Positions 9,716 to 18,278 of a DNA stretch of 64,000 bases are shown one piece after another. The DNA comes from Chryseobacterium artocarpi (GTDB taxonomy: Bacteria > Bacteroidota > Bacteroidia > Flavobacteriales > Weeksellaceae). The stretch lies in contig NZ_MAYH01000023.1 of NCBI RefSeq assembly GCF_001684975.1, positions 558,001-622,000 on the forward strand, given 5' to 3'. The notes beneath the pieces were generated by a model. The model worked only from the letters and a program-made list of their open reading frames with translations, had not been told where the DNA came from and searched no databases. The translations under genes and the position numbers were made by a program. Every line of letters starts with the position of its first letter. Position 1 is the first letter of the stretch.

Positions 9716-10228
9716 TTAAGTTATTATTAAAATTTCTTTTCTTAAATCCTCTATAGTTTCAGCAATATAATCGTTGCTTTCCATATAATTCATGATGAAA
9801 AGGGTCTTGAATTCATCAAGTTGTACTTCTCCTTTCAATCCGTCATATGTTTTATGAAGCAATTCGATGATTGCATTTTTGGAATCAACAATATTCTTCC
9901 ACGAGTGCTTCGTTACATAAAGCTGTTGTGAAGAGTTGTATTCAAATTCTTCATTGATTGCTTTTTCAGTAAGGAAAATAAATTCATGAACGGCTAATCC
10001 CCTATCAAATCTTTGAATTAGATTGGATGGTTTTATCCTGTCAAGAAACAAGGTCATTCTTTCATAAGAATGTGCTTTATTCTCTGAATTTGACTTCACA
10101 GTAAGCAATTTGATTTCCTGATTTTTAAGAGTAATATACGAGTGTACAAATTGTCTTAGCAAAACCAAAAAAGGAATTGCAATGATTAATGCAAATGCAT
10201 ACGGCAGATATCCTGAAAAACTCGTCAT
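9716..10228 (-). CDS. Small membrane-anchored protein of unknown function
   Basis: About 170 residues with one N-terminal hydrophobic segment (LPYAFALIIAIPFLVLL) followed by a soluble, helix-rich, charged body, so probably a single-pass inner-membrane protein facing the cytoplasm. I do not recognise a domain with certainty; similar short proteins are common in Flavobacteriia. The ATG at 10228 is chosen because a reverse-strand TAATTTTG promoter box occupies 10241-10248 and overlaps the only upstream start (TTG at 10243). It is immediately upstream of ppa. Confidence 0.7.
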   Translation of the reverse strand: MTSFSGYLPYAFALIIAIPFLVLLRQFVHSYITLKNQEIKLLTVKSNSENKAHSYERMTLFLDRIKPSNLIQRFDRGLAVHEFIFLTEKAINEEFEYNSSQQLYVTKHSWKNIVDSKNAIIELLHKTYDGLKGEVQLDEFKTLFIMNYMESNDYIAETIEDLRKEILIIT

Positions 10229-10264
10229 AATTTTAGGATGCAAAATTACTAATATTTTCTGATA

Positions 10265-11197
10265 TTACAGTTCAAATAGCGCAGGTCTTTGCGTAACTTC
10301 ATGATAGCAAACACTGTTTTCATCAAAAAAATGGTATACCAGGCTTTTTCGGGTTCTGTTTTTGTCTGTATGAGGCTCTCCTCCATGAAGGATATTGGCA
10401 TGCCAGATCAGCATATCTCCTTTTTTTGCTCTGAAAATTTCTTTTTTCAGCCCAAGTTCTTTCACTTTATTTTCAAGAAATTCTTCATAAGCTTTATAAC
10501 TTTTCTTCCCGATTTTAAGAGAAGTACCTTCATTATCATAATCAGAATTAAGGAAATAAGGCAGTTTATGGCTTCCCGGAATATAATGTAAAGCCCCATT
10601 ATTCTCATCTACATCTTCCAGAGCAATCCATACTCCTAAAAGTCCGCCTAAAGGATAAGTCGTCATGTGAATACTGTCTGAATGGGTCTTTTGTTGGCTT
10701 CCATTAATGAAGTTTATACTCTGAAATAACTTAGCATTACCATCTAATAAGACAGACAAAAAATCCAGTAATTTCTTATCATTTCCAATATTTCGGAGTA
10801 TTTCTGAATGATGAATAGCAAAAACCAGCTTTCCTCCGTAGCGGAATTTTAATGTTCTGTCATTGACAAGTTTATCAATCTCCACATTGATTTTGTCAGC
10901 AGTATCAGGGCTGATAAAATTCCTTAGGATCATGTAACCATTGTCATCGTACTGAAGTGCACTTTCCTTATTTTCCTCTGATAAATTTTTAAAAAAATCT
11001 GTAGATGAAAGTTTGCCCTGTGCAATGCTTCTTTCCGTTTGAGGAAGATGAGCAAAGTCTTTACTGGAGATGCTTGAGAAATAACTTTTATTGATTCCGT
11101 ATTTTTTATATAATGGAATGTTATGCTTTAATTTATTCTTTTTGAAAAAGTTATAAAGCATATATGATAATTTATAGCGACGAATTTGCTCTAACAT
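10265..11197 (-). CDS. Phytanoyl-CoA dioxygenase (PhyH) family protein
   Basis: Fe(II)/2-oxoglutarate-dependent oxygenase, 310 residues. The jelly-roll iron site is visible as THSDSIHM (His-x-Asp), the distal His in IWHANILHGGEP, and the 2-oxoglutarate-binding Arg in NRTRKSLVYHFF. The intervening GVWIALEDVDENNGALHYIPGSH is the classic PhyH signature. The N-terminal 80 residues are basic and helix-rich. Members hydroxylate lipids, small metabolites or natural products; the substrate here is unknown. It follows the lolD-radC operon with a 76-base gap and could be its last member or a separate unit. Confidence 0.88.
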   Translation of the reverse strand: MLEQIRRYKLSYMLYNFFKKNKLKHNIPLYKKYGINKSYFSSISSKDFAHLPQTERSIAQGKLSSTDFFKNLSEENKESALQYDDNGYMILRNFISPDTADKINVEIDKLVNDRTLKFRYGGKLVFAIHHSEILRNIGNDKKLLDFLSVLLDGNAKLFQSINFINGSQQKTHSDSIHMTTYPLGGLLGVWIALEDVDENNGALHYIPGSHKLPYFLNSDYDNEGTSLKIGKKSYKAYEEFLENKVKELGLKKEIFRAKKGDMLIWHANILHGGEPHTDKNRTRKSLVYHFFDENSVCYHEVTQRPALFEL

Positions 11198-11273
11198 AAC
11201 GGTTATTATAAGTGTTTATAAAGGTACGGAATAATAGTTTAATTAGAACCAATCTAAACAACAGTTTTTATGA

Positions 11274-12185
11274 TTAAAATACCTTTCCTTTAGCTAAAAG
11301 AACCCCAAATTTCTTAAAGAGTTCTTTCTTTGAACTTTCAATGATTCCATAGGGTTTTAATTCTGGACGAAATCCTCTGAAAAATTCTTCGATATTAGGA
11401 ATATCTCCTCCTTCAAAATCAAAAGAATTAGTTTCAATAGTTTCTTTAATCTTTGTATCAATCAATACTGACGCTCCGGATAACTTTACATATTCTTTAT
11501 CACTGAAAGTACCCAAAAGAGCAACTGTGGCGCAATCCGAATAGGTTGCAATAACGTTGATGATTTTTCCATGATAAAAGAATGCAAGAAATTTAAGATA
11601 ATTTTTACGGTAGGAAGTTTGGAAAATCTCTAAAAAACTTGATAGATCTGTTTCTTTTCCTAAACCAATGATATTGGCTTCTATAAATGGTTTAACTTCC
11701 TGAAAAGAAACCTCCTTAATTTCCGAGTGATCTAAGACTTCCTGATCCAGTCGTAATTTTCTCTTTCTTTTTGGAGAATATCTTGCAAATACTTTCTCAT
11801 AAGGCTCAGGATAAATTAAAAAATTTTTCTTTGTTCTAAAGCCTTCTTTTAATTTATTACCATCATTAAATGAGTAGATTCTTATTAGGTAATTATTTTC
11901 TAAATAGTTTAAAAATTGTGTATTAAGCTCCAGATCATCTTTTTTTGAAAAAACACCTAACTGTTGACAAAGTTTGGGATTATGAACAATTTTAACACCA
12001 TATTTCCTTACAAAAGGTATAGGCATTACTGCTTCATAGTCTTTATACACTAATATTTCCCACTGTTCTTTTGCAGTAATATCTAAAAAATCTCTGGTTG
12101 CAGAGTACTTTCTCTGTTCGGAGTTCTCCAGACATTGAGTATATTTTTCAAAATCAATTTCATTGTATTTCAATCTTCTAATCAT
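11274..12185 (-). CDS. GNAT/FemAB-like acyltransferase fold protein
   Basis: 303 residues resembling the FemAB-like double GNAT-fold proteins common in Bacteroidota. Supporting features: an N-terminal half with IPFVRKYGVKIVHNPKLCQQLGVFS, a basic patch FARYSPKRKRKLRLD in the middle, and a second half ending FDFEGGDIPNIEEFFRGF, where FEGG followed by an F-x-GF segment is the pattern I associate with FemAB-like C-terminal folds. The substrate cannot be inferred. Its ATG overlaps the radC stop by four bases (ATGA), so it is translated with radC. Confidence 0.6.
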   Translation of the reverse strand: MIRRLKYNEIDFEKYTQCLENSEQRKYSATRDFLDITAKEQWEILVYKDYEAVMPIPFVRKYGVKIVHNPKLCQQLGVFSKKDDLELNTQFLNYLENNYLIRIYSFNDGNKLKEGFRTKKNFLIYPEPYEKVFARYSPKRKRKLRLDQEVLDHSEIKEVSFQEVKPFIEANIIGLGKETDLSSFLEIFQTSYRKNYLKFLAFFYHGKIINVIATYSDCATVALLGTFSDKEYVKLSGASVLIDTKIKETIETNSFDFEGGDIPNIEEFFRGFRPELKPYGIIESSKKELFKKFGVLLAKGKVF

Positions 12186-12859
12186 AATAATCCTGCGTCA
12201 GAAAAGCTAAAATATGAGTTTTGTGTAATAATAATATGATCGAGAAGCTGGATGCTTAATACATTCCCCGCTTCTTTTATTTTTTTGGTGATATTAATAT
12301 CTTCTTTGCTGGGGTTAAGACTTCCTGAAGGGTGATTATGGGCAATAATGATTCCCGTTGAAAAATGTTCCAGAGCGGTTTTAAACAAAACTCTTACATC
12401 TACAATGGATTGACTTATCCCTCCCTGCGTCAGCTGTGAACTATGGATGACTTTATTGCTGTTATTAAGAAAAATTGCCCAAAATTCTTCAGTTCTTAAA
12501 TCTGACAATTGATTTTTAAGTATAGCATATGCATCGTGGCTATTACCTATTGTTGGTTTTTCAGGAATTTCCTGCCCGGCTCTTCTTCGCCCAATCTCAA
12601 GTGCTGTAATTATTGAAATAGCCTTTGCTTCGCCTATTCCTTTGAATTTCATTAAGTCTTTTACAGAAAGAAGGCTTAGCTGATGCCAATTATTATTTAC
12701 AGAAGCTAAAATCTTTCTTGCCAATTCCACTACACTTTCTTCCCTGCTTCCACTTCCCATAATAATGGCAAGAAGCTCAGAATCGGAAAGGGCATTCTTA
12801 CCTTTTTGTAAGAATTTTTCTCGGGGTCTGTCATCTTCGGCAAGAAATTTTAGAGACAT
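12182..12859 (-). CDS. radC: RadC family JAB-domain protein
   Basis: 225 residues with an N-terminal helix-hairpin-helix region (LMKFKGIGEAKAISIITALEIG) and a C-terminal JAB/MPN metalloprotease-like domain whose zinc motif reads IIAHNHPSGSLNPSKED, followed by LDHIIIT. RadC was once linked to DNA repair but its biochemical role remains unsettled. It sits in the middle of a five-gene leftward unit, 16 bases after a lipoprotein gene and overlapping the acyltransferase gene by four bases. Confidence 0.95.
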   Translation of the reverse strand: MSLKFLAEDDRPREKFLQKGKNALSDSELLAIIMGSGSREESVVELARKILASVNNNWHQLSLLSVKDLMKFKGIGEAKAISIITALEIGRRRAGQEIPEKPTIGNSHDAYAILKNQLSDLRTEEFWAIFLNNSNKVIHSSQLTQGGISQSIVDVRVLFKTALEHFSTGIIIAHNHPSGSLNPSKEDINITKKIKEAGNVLSIQLLDHIIITQNSYFSFSDAGLL

Positions 12860-12875
12860 TTATGTATTTAAATCG

Positions 12876-13634
12876 TTAAAAGCCGTCTATTTTAGGGGTA
12901 ATGGTAAAAGTAGCCTTTCCTCCTCCTATCTGTACAGGCATATTTCTTTCAGCCGAAATTAAAGTTTTTGTTTTACTATCAAAAATATATTTCCCTTCAA
13001 TATCGGAATCTTTCATCATGCCACCACCACTCAATTTTGAATTGACTGAAATTTCAATCTTATTATCTTTTGTTCCTTTATAAGTATAATTATTGGTAAC
13101 AGACATCGTCTTTACAATTGGATTCGGAGTAGTATCCTGCCATTTAAAACCATTTTCTACCGTTTCTTTAGGAAAAGCCACAGGGATAATATTATATTGA
13201 TCTAAATGTAAATCTTTGGGCACCTCTTTAGTAAACTTTTGTTTTTCAATGATTTTTCCATATTTATCAATCTTAAATGTAAAAGGATTGTTGAGTATTG
13301 GCTTAAATTCCTCTCCCATTCCATCATCTGAACTGGAGCTTTCTCTAGAATCATAATGAATTTCTTCTCCAAACATTTTTTGATTATAAGTCATTCTTAC
13401 AATTTCTCCCGTCACATAATAATTTGAATCTCTATCTACAGAATCTATAGTATATTTAACTTCTGTAGCATCATTCATTCCCCCGTTTCCGTTTCCTTCA
13501 GTAGAAGTAGAATAAATTAATGTTTGTTCAAAACCTTTTTGAAGATTAAGTGATAGGTTTTCTTTTTGAGTTTCCTTTTTCCCGCATGACACAATCATCA
13601 TCAAAGAAATGGAAAGGATAAATATTTTTTTCAT
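12876..13634 (-). CDS. Lipoprotein, DUF6263-like
   Basis: 252 residues starting MKKIFILSISLMMIVSCG, a clean lipobox with Cys17. The mature part is a beta-rich repeat-like fold with LQKGFEQTLIYS, a central GEIVRMTYNQKM and a final SAERNMPVQIGG; this matches my recollection of the DUF6263 family of Bacteroidota lipoproteins, though I cannot verify that. No enzymatic motif is visible. Twelve bases separate it from the upstream transpeptidase-like gene and 16 from radC, so it belongs to the lolD operon. Confidence 0.7.
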   Translation of the reverse strand: MKKIFILSISLMMIVSCGKKETQKENLSLNLQKGFEQTLIYSTSTEGNGNGGMNDATEVKYTIDSVDRDSNYYVTGEIVRMTYNQKMFGEEIHYDSRESSSSDDGMGEEFKPILNNPFTFKIDKYGKIIEKQKFTKEVPKDLHLDQYNIIPVAFPKETVENGFKWQDTTPNPIVKTMSVTNNYTYKGTKDNKIEISVNSKLSGGGMMKDSDIEGKYIFDSKTKTLISAERNMPVQIGGGKATFTITPKIDGF

Positions 13635-13646
13635 AGTTATTAGTTT

Positions 13647-14225
13647 CTAATAGAAGGCATATAAAATAATAGGCTGATCTGATTTATCAATATATTTTGC
13701 TGATTCCTTAAAAGCATTTATCGATAGCATTGGACAACCTAAGCTCAAACATGCCGGATTTTGAGATTCTATATCAGGAACACACTTTAATGAATGAAGA
13801 ACAATTGCTCTTTGCATAGCTTTGCTATTGGTCGTATCTAAACCTTGTAAACGATAAGATTTACCGAATTGTCCAATATAACTCTTCCCAATTGCATATT
13901 TCCCTAAAGATGACTGATATGAGCCTTCAATATTACTGAATTTTAAAGATGCTGACCCTGGAACTACAGAACCTGAGCCATGAGATACAATAGCTTTGTA
14001 CACTGTTTTCCCATTTTTCAGATCATAAATGAAATAACGATATTTTCCGGATGAAATCTTAAAATTGATGAAAATCGCAAGATCCCGATTATATCCTTTA
14101 TCTTTTATATAATTTTTAACTTCTGAAATTTTTGTTTGAGGAATTTCCTCAACATTTGCCTGCTGAGACTCTGCTTTTGAACAGGAAATTAAAAGGATAA
14201 AAAGAAAAATAAAGTGTTTCATCAT
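13647..14225 (-). CDS. L,D-transpeptidase catalytic-domain lipoprotein (YkuD_2 type)
   Basis: 192 residues, with a signal MMKHFIFLFILLISCS placing a lipidated Cys at residue 15. The body resembles the YkuD_2 murein L,D-transpeptidase-like family: KGYNRDLAIFINFKISSG, YDLKNGKTV, then His144 in VLHSLKC and the catalytic Cys164 in SLGCPMLSI. The usual HxxxxxSxGC spacing is present in the broad form. It probably acts on peptidoglycan or a related substrate in the periplasm. It sits between lolD and a lipoprotein gene, 14 and 12 bases away. Confidence 0.85.
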   Translation of the reverse strand: MMKHFIFLFILLISCSKAESQQANVEEIPQTKISEVKNYIKDKGYNRDLAIFINFKISSGKYRYFIYDLKNGKTVYKAIVSHGSGSVVPGSASLKFSNIEGSYQSSLGKYAIGKSYIGQFGKSYRLQGLDTTNSKAMQRAIVLHSLKCVPDIESQNPACLSLGCPMLSINAFKESAKYIDKSDQPIILYAFY

Positions 14226-14239
14226 CTGTGTAAGTACTG

Positions 14240-14908
14240 CTATTCTATGATCATTCCGTCTTTCATAACAAGTTTACGGTCTGTAATTTCAGCAAGATTC
14301 GGGTTATGGGTTACAATCACAAATGTCTGATTGTATTTATCTCTCAGATCAAAAAATAATCTGTGAAGATCATCTGCATTTTTTGAATCCAGATTTCCCG
14401 TAGGTTCATCAGCAAAGATGATTTTTGGTGAATTGATTAAAGCTCTTGCTACCGCTACCCTTTGCGCTTCTCCACCAGAAAGTTGATTAGGCTTATGATT
14501 AAGTCTCTGCTCGATTTTTAGGTCTTCAAATAAAGCATATGCTTTTTCAATTGCCTCTTTTTCATTAGCACCGGCAATTCTTGTAGGAAGCAATACATTT
14601 TCCAAAGCGGTGAATTCGGGAAGAAGCTGATGAAACTGAAATACAAATCCAATATTCTGATTTCTGAACTTAGATAACTGCTTATCACTCATGTTAATAA
14701 ATGATTCTCCTGCAATTTCAATTTCGGTATCATATTTTCCAGACTGAGTAGGATGATCCAATGTGCCTAAGATCTGTAGTAATGTAGATTTACCAGCTCC
14801 GGATTCTCCAACAATAGAAACAACTTCTCCTACTTTGATATGAATATCAACTCCTTTCAGTACTTCTAAATTCCCATAAGATTTATGGATATTTCTTGCT
14901 TTAATCAT
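14240..14908 (-). CDS. lolD: ABC transporter ATPase, LolD type
   Basis: 222-residue ABC ATPase. Walker [11 protein letters not shown]-loop [10 protein letters not shown], signature [15 protein letters not shown], Walker [13 protein letters not shown] and the H-loop VTHN are all intact. The [19 protein letters not shown] stretch is characteristic of LolD, the ATPase that drives lipoprotein release from the inner membrane with LolCE. No permease gene is adjacent, as is common in Flavobacteriia. It heads an operon with two lipoprotein genes. Its promoter -7 box ends only 5 bases before the ATG, so the message is probably leaderless. Confidence 0.92.
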   Translation of the reverse strand: MIKARNIHKSYGNLEVLKGVDIHIKVGEVVSIVGESGAGKSTLLQILGTLDHPTQSGKYDTEIEIAGESFINMSDKQLSKFRNQNIGFVFQFHQLLPEFTALENVLLPTRIAGANEKEAIEKAYALFEDLKIEQRLNHKPNQLSGGEAQRVAVARALINSPKIIFADEPTGNLDSKNADDLHRLFFDLRDKYNQTFVIVTHNPNLAEITDRKLVMKDGMIIE

Positions 14909-14912
14909 GAGT

Positions 14913-14943
14913 CAAAAATAGTAACATATTGTCGATTTTACAA
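14913..14943 (-). promoter_or_regulatory. Bacteroidota-type promoter for lolD operon
   Basis: Reverse strand: TTG at 14943-14941, 20 bases, then TATTTTTG at 14920-14913, a good TTG-N20-TAnnTTTG match. The start codon begins at 14908, so transcription would start at or next to the ATG. Confidence 0.7.
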
Positions 14944-14975
14944 CAAATTGTAATAACATTATTTGTATTAAAATA

Positions 14976-15003
14976 AAAAACCTCCCGATTTGGGAGGTTT
15001 TAT
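14976..15003 (-). terminator. Terminator of the pdhA-pdhC unit
   Basis: AACCTCCC and GGGAGGTT pair across GATTT; on the reverse strand the hairpin is followed by a T run. It lies 18 bases after the pdhC stop. Confidence 0.88.
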
Positions 15004-15020
15004 TATTTTTATTCTAGAAA

Positions 15021-16622
15021 TTACAGTAACAGTGTTAATGGATTTTCTAAATATGTTCTTAAAGTTTGAAGGAACTGAGCACCTGTAGCACCGTCTACAA
15101 CTCTGTGGTCACATGCTAATGAAAGTTTCATTGTGTTTCCTACTACAATCTGACCATTCTTAACGATTGGTTTCTCGATAATAGCTCCTACTGAAAGGAT
15201 TGCAGAGTTTGGTTGGTTGATGATACTTGTAAATGTTTCAATTCCAAACATTCCAAGGTTGGAAATAGAGAATGTAGATCCTTCCATTTCGTTAGCTTTA
15301 AGACCTTTGTTCTTAGCTCTTGAAGCCATATCTTTTACAGCTGCAGAGATCTGAGTGTAAGACATTTGGTCTGTATTTTTCAATACAGGAACTACTAATC
15401 CGTCAGGAATAGCTACTGCTACACCAACGTTGATATTTCCTCTGTGAATGATCTTATCTCCAGCCCAGCTTGAATTTACCTGTGGGTGCTTTTTTAAAGC
15501 AATTGCTGTTGCTTTAATGATCATATCATTGAATGAAATCTTTGTATCCGGAATAGAATTGATCTCTTTTCTAGCTTCAATTGCTTTATCCATGTTGATT
15601 TCCACCATCAGATAGTAGTGAGGTGCAGAGAATTTACTTTCAGAAAGACGTTTTGCGATAACGTTTCTTACCTGTGAGTTTGGAGTCTCTGTATCTTCTC
15701 CCTGTACAAAGCTTACAGCAACCTGAGCAGCAGCACTTGCAGCCGGAGCTGAAGCAGCTGGTTTTGCCTGAGATGGCTGATAGTTTTCAATATCTTTTTT
15801 AACGATTCTTCCGTTTTCACCAGAACCTTGAACAGCATTGATATCAACTCCTTTGTCCTGAGCCATTTTCTTAGCTAATGGAGAAATTGCCACTCTGTCA
15901 GAAGATGAAGTATTTGCAGCCGGAGCAGCTTTTTCTTCAGTTTTAACTTCTGCTTTTTGTTCAGCAGGTTTTTCAGTTGATTGAGCAGCAGCTTTCGGAG
16001 CACCTACGGCTGAAACGTCAGTTCCTGCAGGACCGATGATAGCTAATACAGAATCAACCGGAGCAGCACCTCCTTCTTCTACACCTTGCTTCAATAGTAC
16101 ACCATTGAATTCTGATTCAAAGTCTTGAACTGCTTTATCTGTTTCGATTTCAGCAAGAAGATCACCTTCTTTTACTGTATCGCCTACATTCTTGTGCCAT
16201 TTCGCCACTTTACCTTCTGTCATTGTATCAGAAAGTCTTGGCATTGTGATTACTTCTACTCCTGCCGGAACTTCTGCTGAAGCAGTTTCCACAGTTTCTG
16301 TTTTAGGCTGTTCTTCTGATTTTTTTTCTTCAGAACCTGCACTGGGAGCAGCAGCCCCGCCTGTTAATCCTGAAATATCTTCTCCTTCATTACCGATAAT
16401 TGCTAAAACTGAATCCACAGCAGCAGCAGCACCTTCTTCTACACCTACGTATAAAAGGGTACCTTCTACTTCAGATTCGAAATCCTGAACAGCTTTGTCA
16501 GTTTCAATTTCAGCTAAAATATCTCCTTCCTTTACTTTATCTCCTACTTTTTTATGCCATTTCGCCACTTTACCTTCCGTCATAGTATCGGAAAGGCGGG
16601 GCATCGTAATTACTTCTGCCAT
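15021..16622 (-). CDS. pdhC: Pyruvate dehydrogenase E2, dihydrolipoamide acetyltransferase
   Basis: 533-residue E2 core of the pyruvate dehydrogenase complex, moving acetyl groups from E1 to CoA. Two lipoyl domains are visible, each with EIETDKAVQDFES carrying the lipoylated Lys (residues about 42 and 167), separated by an Ala/Glu/Pro/Lys-rich linker; a peripheral E1/E3-binding domain follows (ISPLAKKMAQDKGVDINAV), then the catalytic domain ending in DHRVVDGATGAQF. The two lipoyl domains are nearly identical at the start (VITMPRLSDTMTEGKVAKWHK twice, with only small later changes), a recent internal duplication or gene conversion. It follows pdhA by about 110 bases; E1 beta is not in the window. 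Confidence 0.95.
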   Translation of the reverse strand: MAEVITMPRLSDTMTEGKVAKWHKKVGDKVKEGDILAEIETDKAVQDFESEVEGTLLYVGVEEGAAAAVDSVLAIIGNEGEDISGLTGGAAAPSAGSEEKKSEEQPKTETVETASAEVPAGVEVITMPRLSDTMTEGKVAKWHKNVGDTVKEGDLLAEIETDKAVQDFESEFNGVLLKQGVEEGGAAPVDSVLAIIGPAGTDVSAVGAPKAAAQSTEKPAEQKAEVKTEEKAAPAANTSSSDRVAISPLAKKMAQDKGVDINAVQGSGENGRIVKKDIENYQPSQAKPAASAPAASAAAQVAVSFVQGEDTETPNSQVRNVIAKRLSESKFSAPHYYLMVEINMDKAIEARKEINSIPDTKISFNDMIIKATAIALKKHPQVNSSWAGDKIIHRGNINVGVAVAIPDGLVVPVLKNTDQMSYTQISAAVKDMASRAKNKGLKANEMEGSTFSISNLGMFGIETFTSIINQPNSAILSVGAIIEKPIVKNGQIVVGNTMKLSLACDHRVVDGATGAQFLQTLRTYLENPLTLLL

Positions 16623-16631
16623 AATTTATTT

Positions 16632-16722
16632 TAATTTGAAAATTTAGCAATCTGAAAATTTGAAAATTAAAAAAGGACATACTCTATCACATTTTCAAAT
16701 TCTCAAATTGTCAAATTAACTC
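16632..16722. repeat. Inverted repeat between pdhA and pdhC
   Basis: The 108-base gap is made of TTTGAAAATTTAGCAATCTG with AAAATTTGAAAATT on one side and ATTTTCAAATTCTCAAATTG on the other, able to fold into a long AT-rich hairpin. It may be a dispersed repeat or a weak attenuator between the two genes. Confidence 0.55.
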
Positions 16723-16731
16723 ATTATCTTT

Positions 16732-17733
16732 TTAGTTTTCTAATTTGTCTAAGAATGGATAATTCTCCTGAGCATATACATACTCATAGATTTTCTCAGC
16801 ATCCGGATATGGAGAATTTTCCATAAATTCGATGCACTCTTCAACAAAATCTCTGGATTTGTTATCTGTAGCTTCCAATTCCTGTTCGGTAGCCCATCCG
16901 TTTTCAAGGATTCTTTGTTTTACCAACTCGATTGGATCATCATTTTTATGAACAGCTACTTCTTCTTTAGATCTGTAAGGCTCAGCATCAGACATAGAGT
17001 GTCCTCTGTAACGGTAAGTTCTTGCCTCAATGAACGTTGGACCATCTCCTCTTCTGGCTCTTTCAATAGCCTCGTAAGCAGCTTCAGCTACTTTTACAGG
17101 GTCCATTGCATCTACAGCAAGACAAGGCATTTCATATCCTAATCCTAATTTATAGATATCTTCATGGTTTGCAGTTCTTTTCACAGAAGTTCCCATTGCA
17201 TATTGGTTGTTTTCTACAACGAATACTACAGGAAGTTTCCAGTTCATTGCCATGTTGAAAGTTTCGTGTAATGAACCTTGTCTTGCAGCTCCGTCTCCGA
17301 AGAAACAGATATTTACAGCTTTTCTGTCAAAATATTTATCTGCAAAAGCAATACCTGCTCCCAAAGGAATTTGTCCTCCAACAATACCATGACCTCCGTA
17401 GAAACGGTGTTCTTTGCTGAAAATGTGCATAGATCCACCCATACCTCCGGATGTACCTGTAGCTTTACCACAAAGTTCAGCCATGATTCTCTTAGGATCT
17501 ACTCCCATCGCCATTGGATGGATGTGACATCTGTAAGCAGTAATCATACTATCCTTTGTAAGATCCATTGCATGTGTAAACCCGGCTGGAATAGCTTCCT
17601 GCCCGTTATACAAATGTAAAAATCCTCTGATCTTTTGTTTTAGGTAAAGAGAACGGCATTTGTCTTCAAACCTTCTCCACATTGTCATATCTTCATACCA
17701 CTTCAGGTATACCTCTTTAGAAAATTCTTTCAT
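16732..17733 (-). CDS. pdhA: Pyruvate dehydrogenase E1 alpha subunit
   Basis: 333 residues. The thiamine diphosphate motif reads GDGAARQGSLHETFNMA to VVENN, and the family blocks GFLHLYNGQEAIPAG, GTSGGMGGSMH, GGHGIVGGQIPLGAG and TYRYRGHSMSDAEPYR (phosphorylation-loop region of the eukaryotic enzyme) are intact. It works with E1 beta, E2 and E3 to turn pyruvate into acetyl-CoA. A reverse-strand TAATTTTG box at 17771-17778 suggests a promoter with a leader of about 30 bases. It is transcribed into pdhC. Confidence 0.95.
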   Translation of the reverse strand: MKEFSKEVYLKWYEDMTMWRRFEDKCRSLYLKQKIRGFLHLYNGQEAIPAGFTHAMDLTKDSMITAYRCHIHPMAMGVDPKRIMAELCGKATGTSGGMGGSMHIFSKEHRFYGGHGIVGGQIPLGAGIAFADKYFDRKAVNICFFGDGAARQGSLHETFNMAMNWKLPVVFVVENNQYAMGTSVKRTANHEDIYKLGLGYEMPCLAVDAMDPVKVAEAAYEAIERARRGDGPTFIEARTYRYRGHSMSDAEPYRSKEEVAVHKNDDPIELVKQRILENGWATEQELEATDNKSRDFVEECIEFMENSPYPDAEKIYEYVYAQENYPFLDKLEN

Positions 17734-18231
17734 GTGTTAGCTCTTGCTTTTTTATGATGAAATAGTTGAGCAAAATTATGAAAAAAACTTTGTTTTTATT
17801 GTATGCATACATAACTTTTCGTTTTTTCTCTAAAATCTATTTGCAGGCGGAATGGATTATTCTTAATTTTCGAGCCTTGGAAATGCTTTTGGAACGGTAT
17901 CTCAACTATTATTTTCTTGTTGCAATATCTAAGAAATCAGCCTGTCAGCATAGCCTTTCTTATATAATCAATAAGGTAGATTATGAAAAAAAATTACGTT
18001 TTGTTCTTATTTTTCTTTCATCTTTAATTATTGTTAACATACCTTTTGGTTATTTCAAGAACTCCTTTTCTGGTAAAAATTCTGCATTTTTTTAATTTTC
18101 GTGTTCTATATTAATATAAAAGGTATCAATAATATTATCATTTGAATCTCAATCTCTGATCTTTCTTTGCTGTAATAAAAATCCAAACCTTATTTATTAT
18201 TGTCACATAGCAAGGCATCTGTCAGTGCTCA
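17734..18231. other. Gene-poor stretch between pdhA and the PAP2 gene
   Basis: Contains the pdhA promoter box (17771-17778) and a 100-codon open frame starting near 17778 with MKKTLFLLYAYITFRFFSK, which looks like the start of a signal peptide but continues into sequence with no recognisable domain; a second short MKK start at about 17983 also fades out. These may be remnants of secreted-protein genes or chance. No terminator or RNA gene was recognised. Confidence 0.4.
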
Positions 18232-18262
18232 TTTGTTTTTTGAGCTTATAATCTTATATTTG
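18232..18262 (+). promoter_or_regulatory. Promoter for the PAP2-BlaI pair
   Basis: TTTG at 18232-18235, 19 bases, TATATTTG at 18255-18262; the start codon is 16 bases further on. A full match to the Bacteroidota housekeeping consensus. Confidence 0.75.
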
Positions 18263-18278
18263 ACTTTTAAACTTTTAT

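Noticed and set aside
17766..18095. Rightward frame of about 100 codons starting MKKTLFLLYAYITF behind pdhA
   Set aside because: The start looks like a signal peptide, but the rest has no domain, ordinary intergenic composition and no promoter of its own; the frame begins within the pdhA promoter. Kept only as a possible remnant.
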